Below are positions 36,601-47,900 of a stretch of 64,000 nt of DNA, one piece after another. The stretch lies in NCBI GenBank assembly GCA_036346355.1, contig CM070577.1:50106309-50170308 (forward strand), in the 5' to 3' direction. Both the position numbers and the translations under genes were made by a program. Source of the stretch: Rhipidocladum racemiflorum. Taxonomy: Eukaryota > Streptophyta > Magnoliopsida > Poales > Poaceae. Numbering within the stretch: position 1 is the stretch's first letter; every line of letters begins with the position of its first letter. The notes below the pieces were generated by a model. That model saw only the letters and a list, made by a program, of their open reading frames with translations, had not been told where the DNA came from and did not search any database.

Positions 36601-36659
36601 TTGAAGAGGAGATTACGCCAGCTTTGGAGGAGGAACTCCAAGAGGACCCGTCTACTTAG
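36601..36659 (+). other. Exon-like block 3 of the LTR with stop codon
   Basis: Starts after ATATCAG. In the phase left by block 2 it reads VEEEITPALEEELQEDPST and ends at TAG 36657-36659. In the other Tekay LTRs the same block reads VEEETTPALEEELQEEPST and ends at the same stop. Confidence 0.4.
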
Positions 36660-36954
36660 GGATGCGAGCCCAGTCAGTTGCCTGTGGTATACTGGATGGC
36701 GCCACGAAGTTTATTTGATTTTCCGCTGCTATTATTTTTCTCTGAATAAGTTTCGCCTTGCGAGGCATACATTTTGTAACTTGGCCATAAGGTCGAGTAA
36801 CCAGTTTGGTTATTTAAATAAAGTACTTTATTGGTATCGATTGGTATGATTGTGATATTTACCGATGTTAAGACTGTGTGCACTAGCGCGTTCCTGGACT
36901 AGTGCTGAATACACAGAGGGTCCGGATTTGCAAATTCGGGGTCCCGACATGAAC

Positions 36955-38560
36955 CAATGGAAAAATGAACCCGAACTGTTTGTGTTACCTTAGCTTTGCC
37001 AGAATCATTTAGCCACTGAATGTGGTATGGATGTGGGTGCGGGCGTGTGGTCAAGCCAAGCTTCTTGACCAAATCTGTACTCACCAAGTTGTTGCAGCTG
37101 CCGGAGTCAATGATCACGCGCGCTCGTCGGCTGTTGATGACGAAGAAAATCTGGAACAAGTTGTGGCGCTGCTGCTGCTCGGATTGCTCCATCTGTGCGC
37201 TAAGGACACGCTGGACAATGATGGACCTGTACGCAGCAGTATCCTCGGCGCCAAAGGTGGCTTCATCATCAACCTCGTCGTTGTCCACCCTGGTGTCGTC
37301 GATCTCGTCCTCAACATCGGAGGTGCTGATGTAACCTCCGTCATCGGTGGCGATGTATGCCCGCTGGCTGGGGCATTCTCTCTTGATGTGGCCAATCCCT
37401 TGGCACTTGTGGCAGCGAATTCCCGTCGATGTACGGCCTGTGGAAGCGACGGAGGAGCTTGGCGGGGTCGACTTGCTGCTGTCTGTGGCACGGGTGGGTG
37501 GTACCGTCGCTGCCGGTCGTGTGTTCGGCAAAGGTGGCGTTGCCGCTGGTCGAAAGGTGGAAGAAGGCACTGTCTTTGCTTGTCCCGTAGTCGTTCGGGG
37601 CGTGAAAGTGCTACCGGCATTGCTCCTGCTCTTGGAATGGCGTCCCTGCAATTCCTTCTCTGCTAACATAGCGAGATGAAACAAGCGATTGACAGTGGTA
37701 TATTCTTTATAATCAACAATATCCTGAATTTCTGGACGCAACCCACCATAAAAACGAGCAATTTTATCCTCAGGTTCCTCTACTACCCCACAACGTAACA
37801 TACCCTTTTGAAGCTCTTGGTAATATTCCTGTACAGTCATACTACCTTGATCTAATCGTTGCAATCTCTTGCGCATATCACGTTGGTAGGAAGGAGGAAC
37901 AAATCTATTACGCATAGCATCTTTTAATCTCGCCCAAGAATCAGGTTGTAAGCGGGCATTTACTAGTTCATTCCACCAGATTATAGCAAAATCTTTAAAT
38001 TCACTAGTGGCTTGTCTAACCCTATGAATCTCGGGAACTAGATGGGAGTTAAATTTCTGCTCAACCGTCATCTCCCAATCTAAGTAAGCATTAGCATCAT
38101 AAGCTCCAGAAAAGGAAGGGATGGTGAATTTTACCTTAGCGAAAGGATCATCATTGCGGTTCTGGTTATTACCTCCCATACCGTGACGGTTGCGGCGAAG
38201 ACGGTCATGCAGACGGGCGTCCCGTTGAGCAGCACGCTCCCTGGCGGCACTTTGCTGCTCATCTTCATCTTCCTCAAAATCACCATCCTCATCGTGGTCG
38301 TTGTTGTCGTGGTTGGCGCCGCTGTTGACGGTTGCACCTCCTTCAATGGTCGCTGGAGAGCGTTTTTCGACGACATCCATCCTCTCGGTGAGGGTGGAAA
38401 CTCGTCGATCGATGCTCTCAAGGGTCTTGTTCGTCGTCATGGCATGCTCCTTGAACATCATTTTTATCTCGTCCATCATGGTCGACAATTCTGAATGAAG
38501 GACACAGTCTTCGACGGTAACATCGTCATCCTCGTTCCTGCCCTTCTTGCCACCTGTCAT
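36955..38560 (-). pseudogene. CRM-like gag and start of protease
   Basis: Open for 535 codons from ATG 38560 (MTGGKKGRN) to the solo LTR. Early coiled-coil and acidic stretch (DEDGDFEEDEDE), gag core IPSFSGAYDANAYLDWE through PEDKIARFYGGLRPE, a S/T/P-rich linker, zinc knuckle CHKCQGIGHIKREC, then the protease active site VIIDSGSCNNLVS. The start was chosen over an upstream ATG (38599) because MTGG begins the gag-like composition. Coding ends where the 3.4 kb LTR is inserted. Confidence 0.85.
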
Positions 38561-39888
38561 GGTTAGCGCAGAAAAGGACAGAAGGAAACACAAGCACAAG
38601 TGTTATGAGCCCTATGAACTACTAGGTGGGATCTCACGCTCTCAAGCAATCTTACCAAGTTCTTACCCGGTTCTTACCAACACAGCGAGGGACGGTGCAA
38701 CCGGTGGCTGGTTCGTGACACCGTGAGGGTGTGATGAAGCGATTGCAAGGGTCAATAACCTGTGCTGATCAGAAGGATTTATATGTGGAGCTGTAGGAAG
38801 GTTATATGGATGGGTGGCACACAATGCAGTAACAGATAGTAATGCTGAATAAATGTCCAAAGTACTTGCCCTAGTTGCTGGTCTAAATGTGGCCTTAGTC
38901 TAGCTGCGGCAGAAAATAAGGAATAAGTAGAGACAAGCAACAAGGCGTCAGAGTATATGAACAGATATCAGAACCGCATCAAACACTTCTACTTCTATCA
39001 GGCACGGTAGAAACACCTACCTTGGCTCCTGCCTTTTTTTTTTTTTTTTTTAGGCTCTACGCCTCTATGCCTCTTTCACCAATTTTTTTTTTATTTTTCT
39101 TTGATTTTTCTGATATTTTTCCTAGGCTCAGGAGCACAAAGGTAGATAGTACACAAATTTTCAGCCTGAACAGATGTAAGATGAAACCGATATGAAATAA
39201 GAAGTGTTTTCCGAAAAGCGTGCTCAAACTTCGGCGGCCGAGAACTCAATCTTCCCGAGGGAATTTCGCAAAAATAATTTCGGCAAACCCGACGAAGTGG
39301 GGAGAATCGGATGTAAAATTTTCTTCTGATGTCCGTGAAAAAAAAAATCGCCTAATTCCGAGTCCGTATGCAAAAGTTATGGCCGTTTTACGGAAGGACT
39401 CCGAATCAGGGTTTTCTAGGAAGCACCTCTCCAAACTCAAGGGCGTATGGAGTGGATATGAACGCGATGATCTGTGGTGGCAGGTTCTGTGATGAGGGGT
39501 GGCGATATGGCTAACAGGAGGTGGGGGGATTAGGGTCTATGAAGGAGAAACCCTAACACAACTAGGACTCCGAATCTGAGGAGAACCACAAAACAAACCG
39601 ATTCCAACAAGGACTCAAAATACGATTGGATCGGTTGTAGGATATGGAATGCAGCGGAGGTGAGACACGACTAAATTAAGTTCACGATCTAAACCAGCAA
39701 CACGACTCGATTCTGGACACAAACTCAGTACTACGGACTCTGAAACCGAAATTGTGCAAAGGCTAGACGTGGTTCTAGGTATGGTAGACTATGAACTGCA
39801 ATTTTTTTTTTGGCTTTTTCGTGGACTATAGGACGAACGCAAAACTAAATCAAACTACGGGGAGAAGGCGAACCTGACGGTAAACCTT
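38561..39888 (-). other. Untranslated leader of the CRM-like element
   Basis: 1.3 kb between the primer site and gag. There is no significant coding frame. It includes long T runs on the plus strand (about 39036-39050, 39080-39092 and 39801-39811). Confidence 0.6.
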
Positions 39889-39900
39889 GCTCTGATACCA
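39889..39900 (-). other. Primer-binding site (initiator tRNA-Met)
   Basis: Minus strand TGGTATCAGAGC, two bases inside the 5' LTR. Confidence 0.9.
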
Positions 39901-39902
39901 CT

Positions 39903-40829
39903 TGATGGGGGTGTAAAGGGATGCCCGAACTTCCGTCAGGTGGAGGATAAGTCGATTAGGCGGAGCGAGACACTCACGATCCGGCTTCTTGATCGACACG
40001 ATCAAAAACCCCTGCAATCGCAGCACCACACGTCCTCTGGTTATCAACCGTGCGCTGCCCGGCTGACCTCGCCACGAAGGCTAATCCCTGCCAATGAATC
40101 GAGAACACAAGCAAGAACAAGAAAGATGCACTGAATTTGAAAATTGAGGATGAATCTCACGAGTTGGGGTCTCACAAACCGATGAACGGCAATACTGTTC
40201 AAAGACAGCATTAATCTAAGCAAAACCTAAAGCAAACCCTAGCGGCGGCTACTGGATATAAAGGCTATGGGACGTCCTAGAAACCCTAGACGTGTCCGTG
40301 ATGGACTCCAACACGATACATGGGCCAACGGCCCAAATTGGTGACGCAGCACCCTGGGACAGATTCTGTCCGCCAGCTTGAAACGTTGATTCCCGTCGAC
40401 TCCGAAGTCCAAATGACCTGAAACCAGTGCCATTGTAAAGCTTATCTCCTTAGCTTTCCATGCATATGTGGATCATCAAAATCGGAGCCCGTTTGTGGCC
40501 TGGGCGACGATTTTAGTGAACGCTGCTCCTGGTGGCCGAGGTGGTCGACTCCGAGATGAATTGAACCTCCAACTTGACTTGGACACCCTCCTTGCCTCCC
40601 TCTTGGTCCTTGCTGGTTTCCAAGGCCTTCATGGTCCTCTCCAAAGTTCCTAAGTACAATATAATCAATAATATCATTAGGTAGCATACCATCCTCACAA
40701 GTATCTGCACGGGCACTTAGGAAGGAGCTCACCTGTTGATTCAATTGTCGTGCTCGTGCTCTTGTGATGGGTCCTTGCATCACAACTGGAGGGGGCTCGG
40801 TCGTATGCATAGGAGTGATGTCCTCATCA
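39903..40829 (-). mobile_element. 5' LTR of the CRM-like element
   Basis: 927 bp, identical to 29561-30487 apart from about four substitutions. Followed by target duplication GCTCT (40830-40834). Confidence 0.9.
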
Positions 40830-41425
40830 GCTCTTTACTAAATTTAATCCTTCTTGATCCTTTTCTTCTTATTGTTGTTGTGTTCCATCCTATGGCTCTA
40901 TGGATGGTGTTAGTGGTTCATTTTTGTCTTTTTTAGGCTTGACATCACCAACTTCCATCTTCTTCATGGCTTCCATGAAAGCCTCTTCACCTGCATCAGC
41001 TAGATTCTCATGCTCACTTTGTGAGCCATTAGATTCATCGAACTTTACATCATAGGTTTCTTCCACTAAACTGGTTGAATTGTTGAATACTCTATAAGCT
41101 TTAGATTTAAAGGAATACCCCAACATTATACCAATATCGCACCTCTTTTAAAATTTACCCAAATGTGTCCTCTTTTCGTAGATGTACACCTTACATCCGA
41201 ACACACGAAAGTAGGTGATATTTGGTCTCCTCCCTACCAATAGCTCGTATGAAGTCTTCTTGAGAAGTCAATGAAGATAAAGTCGGTTGATGGCATGACA
41301 TGTCATGTTGATGGCCTCGGCCCAAAAAGTGTCAGGAGTGCCATACTCATCTAACATTGTCCTTGCCATCTCGATGAGTGTTCTATTCTTCCTTTTAGCC
41401 ACACAATTTTGTTGAGGAGTGTATG
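40830..41425 (-). pseudogene. SIRE-like Copia integrase C-terminal part
   Basis: Readable as TPQQNCVAKRKNRTLIEMAR, TFWAEAINMTCHAINRLYLH, then a TGA in place of the expected codon, then FRVFGCK, GYSFKSKAYRVF and an acidic linker. The conserved Glu of the Copia integrase triad (VAERKN in relatives) is Lys here (41394-41396), and the Gly of PQQNG is Cys. The left end is the CRM-like insertion, the right end the Tekay insertion. Confidence 0.8.
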
Positions 41426-41796
41426 TGTCGGGACCCCGAATTTGCAAATCCGGACCCTCTGTGTATTCAACACTAGTCCAGGAACGCGCTAGTGCACACA
41501 GTCTTAACATCGGTAAATATCACAATCATACCATTCGATACTAATAAAGTACTTTTATTTAATTAAGCAAACTGGTTACTTGACCTTATGGCCAAGTCAC
41601 AAATGTACGCCTCGCAGGGCGATACTTATTAAGAGAGAAATAGTAGCAGCGGAAAATCAAATAACTTCGTGGCGCCATCCAGTATACCACAGGCAACTGA
41701 CTGGGCTCGCTTCCCTAAGTAGACGGTTCCTCTTGGAGCTCCTCCTCCAAAGCTGGTGTAGTCTCCTCTTCAACTGGTGTTGTATTGTGGCAAGGG

Positions 41797-41813
41797 TGAG
41801 TACTTGGTACTCA
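41797..41813 (-). other. Conserved LTR hairpin
   Basis: TGAGTACTTGGTACTCA; same position as in the other Tekay-type LTRs. Confidence 0.6.
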
Positions 41814-43468
41814 GCAAGTCATGCACAGAATGCAGCTAATATACTACATGCATGGCTTAATACAAAGGAATAGCTCAAGGTATATTTGCAGTAAACAGCA
41901 TTTGACAAGTAGCATAAGTAGATTCGAAAGCAGTAGAAACAAGTAAAGCATAAATAACTTTTCAAGGAGTTTCATAAACATCTTTCCCATCCTAATCCTC
42001 AATTCCATCAACATCATTATTAATCCAACCCAACCTTTCAAATCCAAGTTATTTTCAGAAAATCTACCCCTTGACTGTAATTCCCGAGCGATGTCCAATA
42101 CCGCGGACACGGCTATTCGAATAGATTCTACACTCTGCAGAGGTTATGCACTTTACCCACAAGATACAGTCAAACACCACAAAGGCGAGTTCCCGTAACA
42201 AAGTCTTTCGGAAACTTCTAACAATACAAGTGGTCCTCCCCGGTTATTGCACACTAACCCTTCCCTTAGCTAAGGCGAAGTTTAGGCCAATCAACCGTTA
42301 GATGGGTACCTGGCCTCAGCCCGGTACGCTCCCCCGTACAACTTACACAAAGGGTGTAGTTGACCTCCTGAGGTCCCACAGGTACGTTATTAGCAACTTA
42401 GTCAACTAGGTCCGTCCCATTACAGACATGTGGTTGCACGTTAGACCCAGTTCAAAGGCTTGCAAGGTTAAGTCCTTAGGGTGACCAGGGCAAGACTACC
42501 CGAAGAACCAAATCAACATCCCCAATGCCACAACTGGCCCACCTGATTATTCTTGCCACATGCCCCGGTCGAAAAACTATTTATCAAACCCCAGTTGATT
42601 ACCATGCACCACGTGCCATCAACATCACATGATACCTTTCCAAAACAGGTTCAATATATCATTAAGTCAATATTAGCATTTGATTGTCCAAAATCATGTC
42701 ATGAGCACGTAGCAGGTCTAAGCAGTATACTACAACGGTCTAAAACCCATGTTGGCAATTTAATAATGTCCAACTAGTAATCCACAACTAGGGTGACAAG
42801 GGTCATGGCACATATTTAAATAATCAAGGTGTCATACAGCAAATTGGTATTTATCTAATCCCCCATATTTAAATAAAGTATTTTCTAATTGAACTAGCAT
42901 GCAATAGGTTAAATCAAAATAGATTTCAAAATAGGATCAACATGGTCAAAGCACAACTTGCCTTCAAAAAGTACTTGTTCTTGGTCTTGAGTTGGATCCT
43001 GAGTCAATACTTCTCCTTCGAATCCTTCCAAAGACTTCAACGTCTACTCGTAAAGCGTGCAAATAGCAAATACACGAATAAACAATAGGCAAAAAGTGTC
43101 CAAACATCCAAATAAAATCCATAAACAGAGAGAACATAATTTTATGAATTTTTAGAAACTGGAATCGTCAAATTTGGAGTTAAAATGCAAAAGTTATGAT
43201 TATTTAAAGTTTAAATAATCAATTAAATAATTTTACAGAGAAAAACTTTAGTCCAAAAATTAAATAAAATTCATATTTAGGTAGGTCTCAATTTTATACA
43301 AATTTAGAAATTTGAATCACTCAAATCGGAGTTGAAACGCAAAAGTTATAAGCGTTTGAAATTTGAATCAAAATCTGAAATCATTATTTCGAATTAATAA
43401 ATCATTTTCTTTTTCGGAAATTAATTATTGCGTCAGCATGGACACGTGGCATCCTCTAATTGGGCGGC

Positions 43469-43650
43469 TGACGTCAGCCGGTCCATGGACTCGGTCCACG
43501 CTCGGCTCGGGTCTACCGTGGACCCGGTCCATGGTTCACGTGTCGCTGACATGTGGGCCCCCCCTCGGGTGACGTCACTGCTGACGTCAGCGGGGCTCAG
43601 CCCACAGCGCTGACAGGTGGGTCCCACCGATGACGTCATGGGTGACGTCA
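43469..43650. promoter_or_regulatory. Cluster of five TGACGTCA palindromes in the 3' LTR
   Basis: TGACGTCA at 43469, 43570, 43582, 43631 and 43643, with a CACGTGG G-box-like word at 43444. Plant bZIP factors of the TGA class are known to bind TGACGTCA. The right LTR keeps only the first copy; the others read TGGCGTC-like. Confidence 0.5.
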
Positions 43651-44951
43651 CGGTGCGGTCGCTGACACGCCGGCGTGTCGCTGACTCCACGCGACGCCCG
43701 CGTGGCGTGGCGGTTCGGCTCCTCGACACGCGTGGCACGATCGTGGCCGTTGGTTTGAAATCCGACGGCTAGGATTGGATTTGGGCCTCATGTGCTTGGG
43801 GCGCACGGGTTGATCTGGGCTGTTGGATCTTGATCTAACGGTCCAGATCCAATCTAGCCTGGTGCAGTTCCTGCTACGTGGCACGACCTAAGCCGTTGGA
43901 TCTAGATCCAACGGTTGAGATTAGATCTAGGATTTTCAATGGAGAACTCACCGAGGGTGACGTGGCGCGATCTGGGCCTTTGGATCTTGATCGGACGGTT
44001 GGTGGAGCTCGGGGTCGGCGATGGCTTCACGGCGGAGTTGCGGCTGCCGGCGCTGAGGACGGCGACCACACGAACGGCGTTTGGGGCGTGCTTCGGCGAG
44101 GTGAAAGGTCCTCACCGACGCGGCTTGACCTGGCTGTTCCGGAACTGGGCTCAACGGCGGCGGAGAACGGCGGACGGCGGCGGAATCGGCGTTTAACCGC
44201 GGCGAAACAGGATTCCAACTCCGGCGAGCTCGTACGGGCAAACGGCGATGGCTCAGGCGAGATGGCTTGGGGGCACGGGTGCGCACGGAAGAGGGCAACC
44301 TCGGGCGATGTCTCACGCATTAAATACCCTCGGGATGCGCGCACAAACTGGAACCTTAGCGGGACACGGCGGCTACGCGGCGGAGGAATCTGGCTCGGAC
44401 TCGGCGGGGACGACGACGGAGAACCGATCCGCATTAGCGCGATCAGCGACCCACGCGATCGCCGCGAAGCGACCGGGTCCGGTCGAACCGCGGCTCGGGT
44501 CGAGTCGGTCGATCATGACCGTTGGATCTCGATCAAGCGGTCCCCGTGGGTTTGGGTTCGAACGTGGTTCGGTCGAGTCGGCTGGCTCGGGTCGGACTCG
44601 AACTCGAGTCTGACTCGGGCTCGGTCGGATGAACAGTACAAACCCACTCGCATTTTCTAGCGATTTAATAATTAAAATAATTCCCAGTAATTCATTTAAT
44701 TCATTAAAAATAGCAAAAGACTCAGAAAAATTCCAGAAAAATTCTGGAAAATATTTTAGGGTATTTGGGACTCAAATAAAATATTTCCAACAAAATTTTA
44801 TTTGCAAAGTTTAATTCTTTAATTATTTCAAAATGGAATAAATTCAAATAAATTCCAAATAAATTCAAATAAATTCCAGAAAATTCCAAAAATTCACCAA
44901 AGTGCCAAATCACACATGAATTTAAGAAAAGCAAAATTTTGGGGTGTTACA

Positions 44952-44966
44952 AACCTCCCCCCCTTA
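44952..44966 (-). other. Polypurine tract
   Basis: Minus strand AAGGGGGGGAGGTT directly before the 3' LTR. Confidence 0.85.
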
Positions 44967-44987
44967 ATAGAATCTCGTCCCCGAGAT

Positions 44988-47900
44988 TCAGGGCTTACTA
45001 CAGAATAGGCTTGGAAACTCTTTCTTCAAATCCTCTTCGCGCTCCCAAGTCGCTTCGCTTTCTTCATGATTGCTCCACTGAACTCTACAGAAACGGGTTG
45101 ACTTATTTCTGGTCTCTCGATCCATTGTGTCTAGAATCCTCACGGGATGCTCCTTGTAAGTCAAATCTTCTTGCAACTCAATTGACTCTAGCGGTGTCTG
45201 TTCCTCAGGAACTCGGAGACACTTCTTCAACTGGGACACATGGAATACGTCATGTACTCCTGCTAACGACTGTGGCAACTCCAGCTGATAAGCAACTTCG
45301 CCTCTGCGGCTCAAAATCTTAAATGGTCCAACATAACGGGGTGCAAGTTTCCCTTTGGCATGGAACCTCTTAACTCCCCTAAGAGGCGTAACTCTGAGGT
45401 ATACAAAGTCTTCTGGTTCAAAACTCAAGTCTCGGCGACGGTTGTCAGCATAACTCTTCTGTCGTGATTGGGCTATCTTCAACCTTTCCCTAATCATGGC
45501 AATCTGCTCCTCAGCCTCTTGAAGAATATCTGGCCCAAAGACACATCGTTCACCTGTCTCATTCCAATTCAATGGTGTCCGACAGGGTCGACCATACAGT
45601 GCCTCAAAAGGTGACATCTGTAAACTAGCCTGGTAACTATTGTTGTAACTGAACTCGGCATACGGCAAACTCTTATCCCAAGAGGTAGCATAAGCCAATG
45701 CACAAGCTCTTAACATATCCTCCAGAATCTGGTTGACTCTTTCGGTCTGTCCATCCGTCTGTGGATGATAGGCTGTACTGAAGTTCAAACGGGTTCCCAT
45801 GGCTTCATGCAACTTATTCCAGAACCTTGAGGTAAATTGGGTACCTCTGTCCGATACGATCCTCTTTGGCACACCGTGCAAACAGACGATCCTGATCATG
45901 TACAATTCTGCCAATTTATCCCCCGAGTAAGTGGTCTTTACGGGGATAAAATGGGCTACTTTGGTCAAGCGATCCACTATAACCCATATGGAGTCATAAC
46001 CTCCTTGAGTCTTAGGCAAACCGGTAATGAAATCCATTCCGATTTCCTCCCACTTCCACTCAGGTATTTTCAGTGGCTGTAGCAATCCTGCTGGTCTCTG
46101 ATGCATTGCCTTGACTCTCTGGCATACATCGCATAATGCAACATGCTCGGCAACTTCACGCTTCATGCTCGGCCACCAGAATCTTTCCTTCAAATCCTGA
46201 TACATTTTGGCGCTTCCAGGATGAATTGAGTACTTGGAGTCATGGGCTTCCTCCAAAATCAGTTGCTTTAATTCCTTCTTGTTGGGCACACAAATGCGAT
46301 CCTTCATCCATAACGTGCCTTGCTCATCCAACTTGAAGTCCTCTGCCTTGCCTTCCTCCTTGATGGACTTAATCCTGCGGATCTTGTCATCATCCTTCTG
46401 TCCTTCTCGGATCTGATCCTCTAGGGTAGGCTTTACTTCTAATGCGGCCAAGAATCCGCTAGGTACTACCTCAATCTTCATTTTCTGAAAATCCTCACAT
46501 AACTCATCCTGACTTGTGGCTAGCAACATACTCACGGTATGGCTTTTCCGACTCAGAGCATCGGCTACTACGTTGGCCTTCCCGGGATGGTAATGGATTC
46601 CAACATTGTAGTCCTTGATCAACTCTAACCATCTCCTCTGCCTCATATTCAGATCCGACTGGGTGAATATGTATTTAAGGCTCTTATGATCCGTATACAC
46701 TTCACATCTGTTTCCAATCAGATAGTGACGCCATATCTTCAAGGCATGCACTACGGCAGCTAACTCTAGGTCATGTGTCGGATAATTTTCCTCATGCGGC
46801 CTCAACTGCCTTGATGCATAAGCGACGACCTTTCCATTCTGCATCAGCACACATCCAAGTCCTTGGCGCGATGCGTCACAATAAATATCAAAGCTTTGAT
46901 TAACATCCGGTAGAACTAACACCGGCGCTGATGTCAATCGCTTCTTCAGCTCCTGAAATCCTTTCTCACATTCTGGCGTCCATGCAAACTTCTTTTCCTT
47001 TTTCAGCAATTGCGTAAGAGGTTTCGCAATTGTCGAAAAGCCTTCAATGAAACGGCGGTAGTATCCTGCCATTCCAAGGAAACTCCGAATCTGGGTCACA
47101 GTCTTCGGCTGCTCCCAATGTAACACAGCTTCTACTTTGCTTGGATCTACGGCGACTCCTTCTGCGGTCATTACATGTCCAAGAAACTCCACCTTGTCCT
47201 TCCAAAAATCACACTTACTAAACTTGGCGAAGAGTTGCTGTTCCCTCAGCTTTTCCAAAACTCGCCTCAAGTGTTCGGCATGTTCATCCTCTGTCTTGGA
47301 GTAGATTAGGATATCATCTATGAACACGACGACAAACTTGTCCAAATATTCCATGAACACCTTATTCATCATATTCATGAAATATGCTGGCGCATTCGTC
47401 AGTCCAAAAGACATAACTGTAAACTCGTAATGTCCATATCTTGACGAGAATGCAGTCTTCGGGATATCTTCTGATCGGATCTTCAACTGATGGTATCCCG
47501 ATCTCAGATCAATCTTGGAGAAAACTCCGGCTCCTCTCAGCTGATCGAACAAATCATCAATCCTGGGTAGCGGGTACTTATTCTTCACGGTGACTTCATT
47601 GAGTGCACGGTAGTCGATGCACATCCTGAAACTCCCGTCCTTCTTCTTGACAAACAAAACTGGTGCTCCCCACGGCGACGAACTCGGTCTGATAAATCCT
47701 TTCTCCATTAACTCCTCTAGCTGTTTCTTCATCTCTACTAACTCCTCGGTAGACATCCGATAGGGTCTCTTTGCTATCGGTGCTGTACCAGGTACAAGTT
47801 CTATCACAAACTCTATGTCCCTGTCTGGCGGCATACCAGGTAGATCTTCAGGAAAGACATCTGGGTACTCATTCACTACTGAGACATCTTCTATGCTGAT

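Larger units (their letters stand above)
33523..36949 (+). mobile_element. Tekay-type solo LTR inside the CRM-like element
   Basis: 3,427 bp, TGTAACATCCCAAAATTTTG...GGGGTCCCGACA, with exact duplication TGAAC (33518-33522 and 36950-36954). It belongs to the same family as the LTRs at 41426 and 50662 but lies on the opposite strand. It interrupts the protease coding sequence of the CRM-like element; the frame on its two sides is the same. Since that element is young by its LTR identity, both this insertion and its reduction to a solo LTR are younger still. Confidence 0.92.
29561..40829 (-). mobile_element. CRM-like Ty3/Gypsy chromovirus nested in a Copia element
   Basis: 11,269 bp including an inserted 3.4 kb solo LTR. 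Exact target duplication GCTCT (29556-29560 and 40830-40834). The two LTRs are both 927 bp and differ at only about four positions by eye, so the insertion is young. Primer site and polypurine tract are present. The polyprotein frame runs about 390 bp into the 3' LTR and the LTR starts TGATGAGGACATC; both are features I associate with the centromeric-retrotransposon (CRM) clade. The clade name is an inference. Confidence 0.88.
41426..44951 (-). mobile_element. 3' LTR of the Tekay element
   Basis: TGTCGGGACCCCG...GGGGTGTTACA. Contains the conserved hairpin (41797-41813) and five TGACGTCA palindromes at 43469-43650. Confidence 0.92.

Noticed and set aside
36899..36954. Last residues of the CRM-like gag-protease frame (RDPEFANPDPLCIQH)
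   Set aside because: They are translated from the end of the inserted solo LTR, not from the element; true coding stops at the TGAAC duplication.
43878..44660. Long plus-strand open frame (260 codons), repeated at 53050-53835
   Set aside because: Both lie in GC-rich parts of the Tekay LTRs, where long frames are open on both strands. There is no domain, and the two copies differ by frame-shifting patches.
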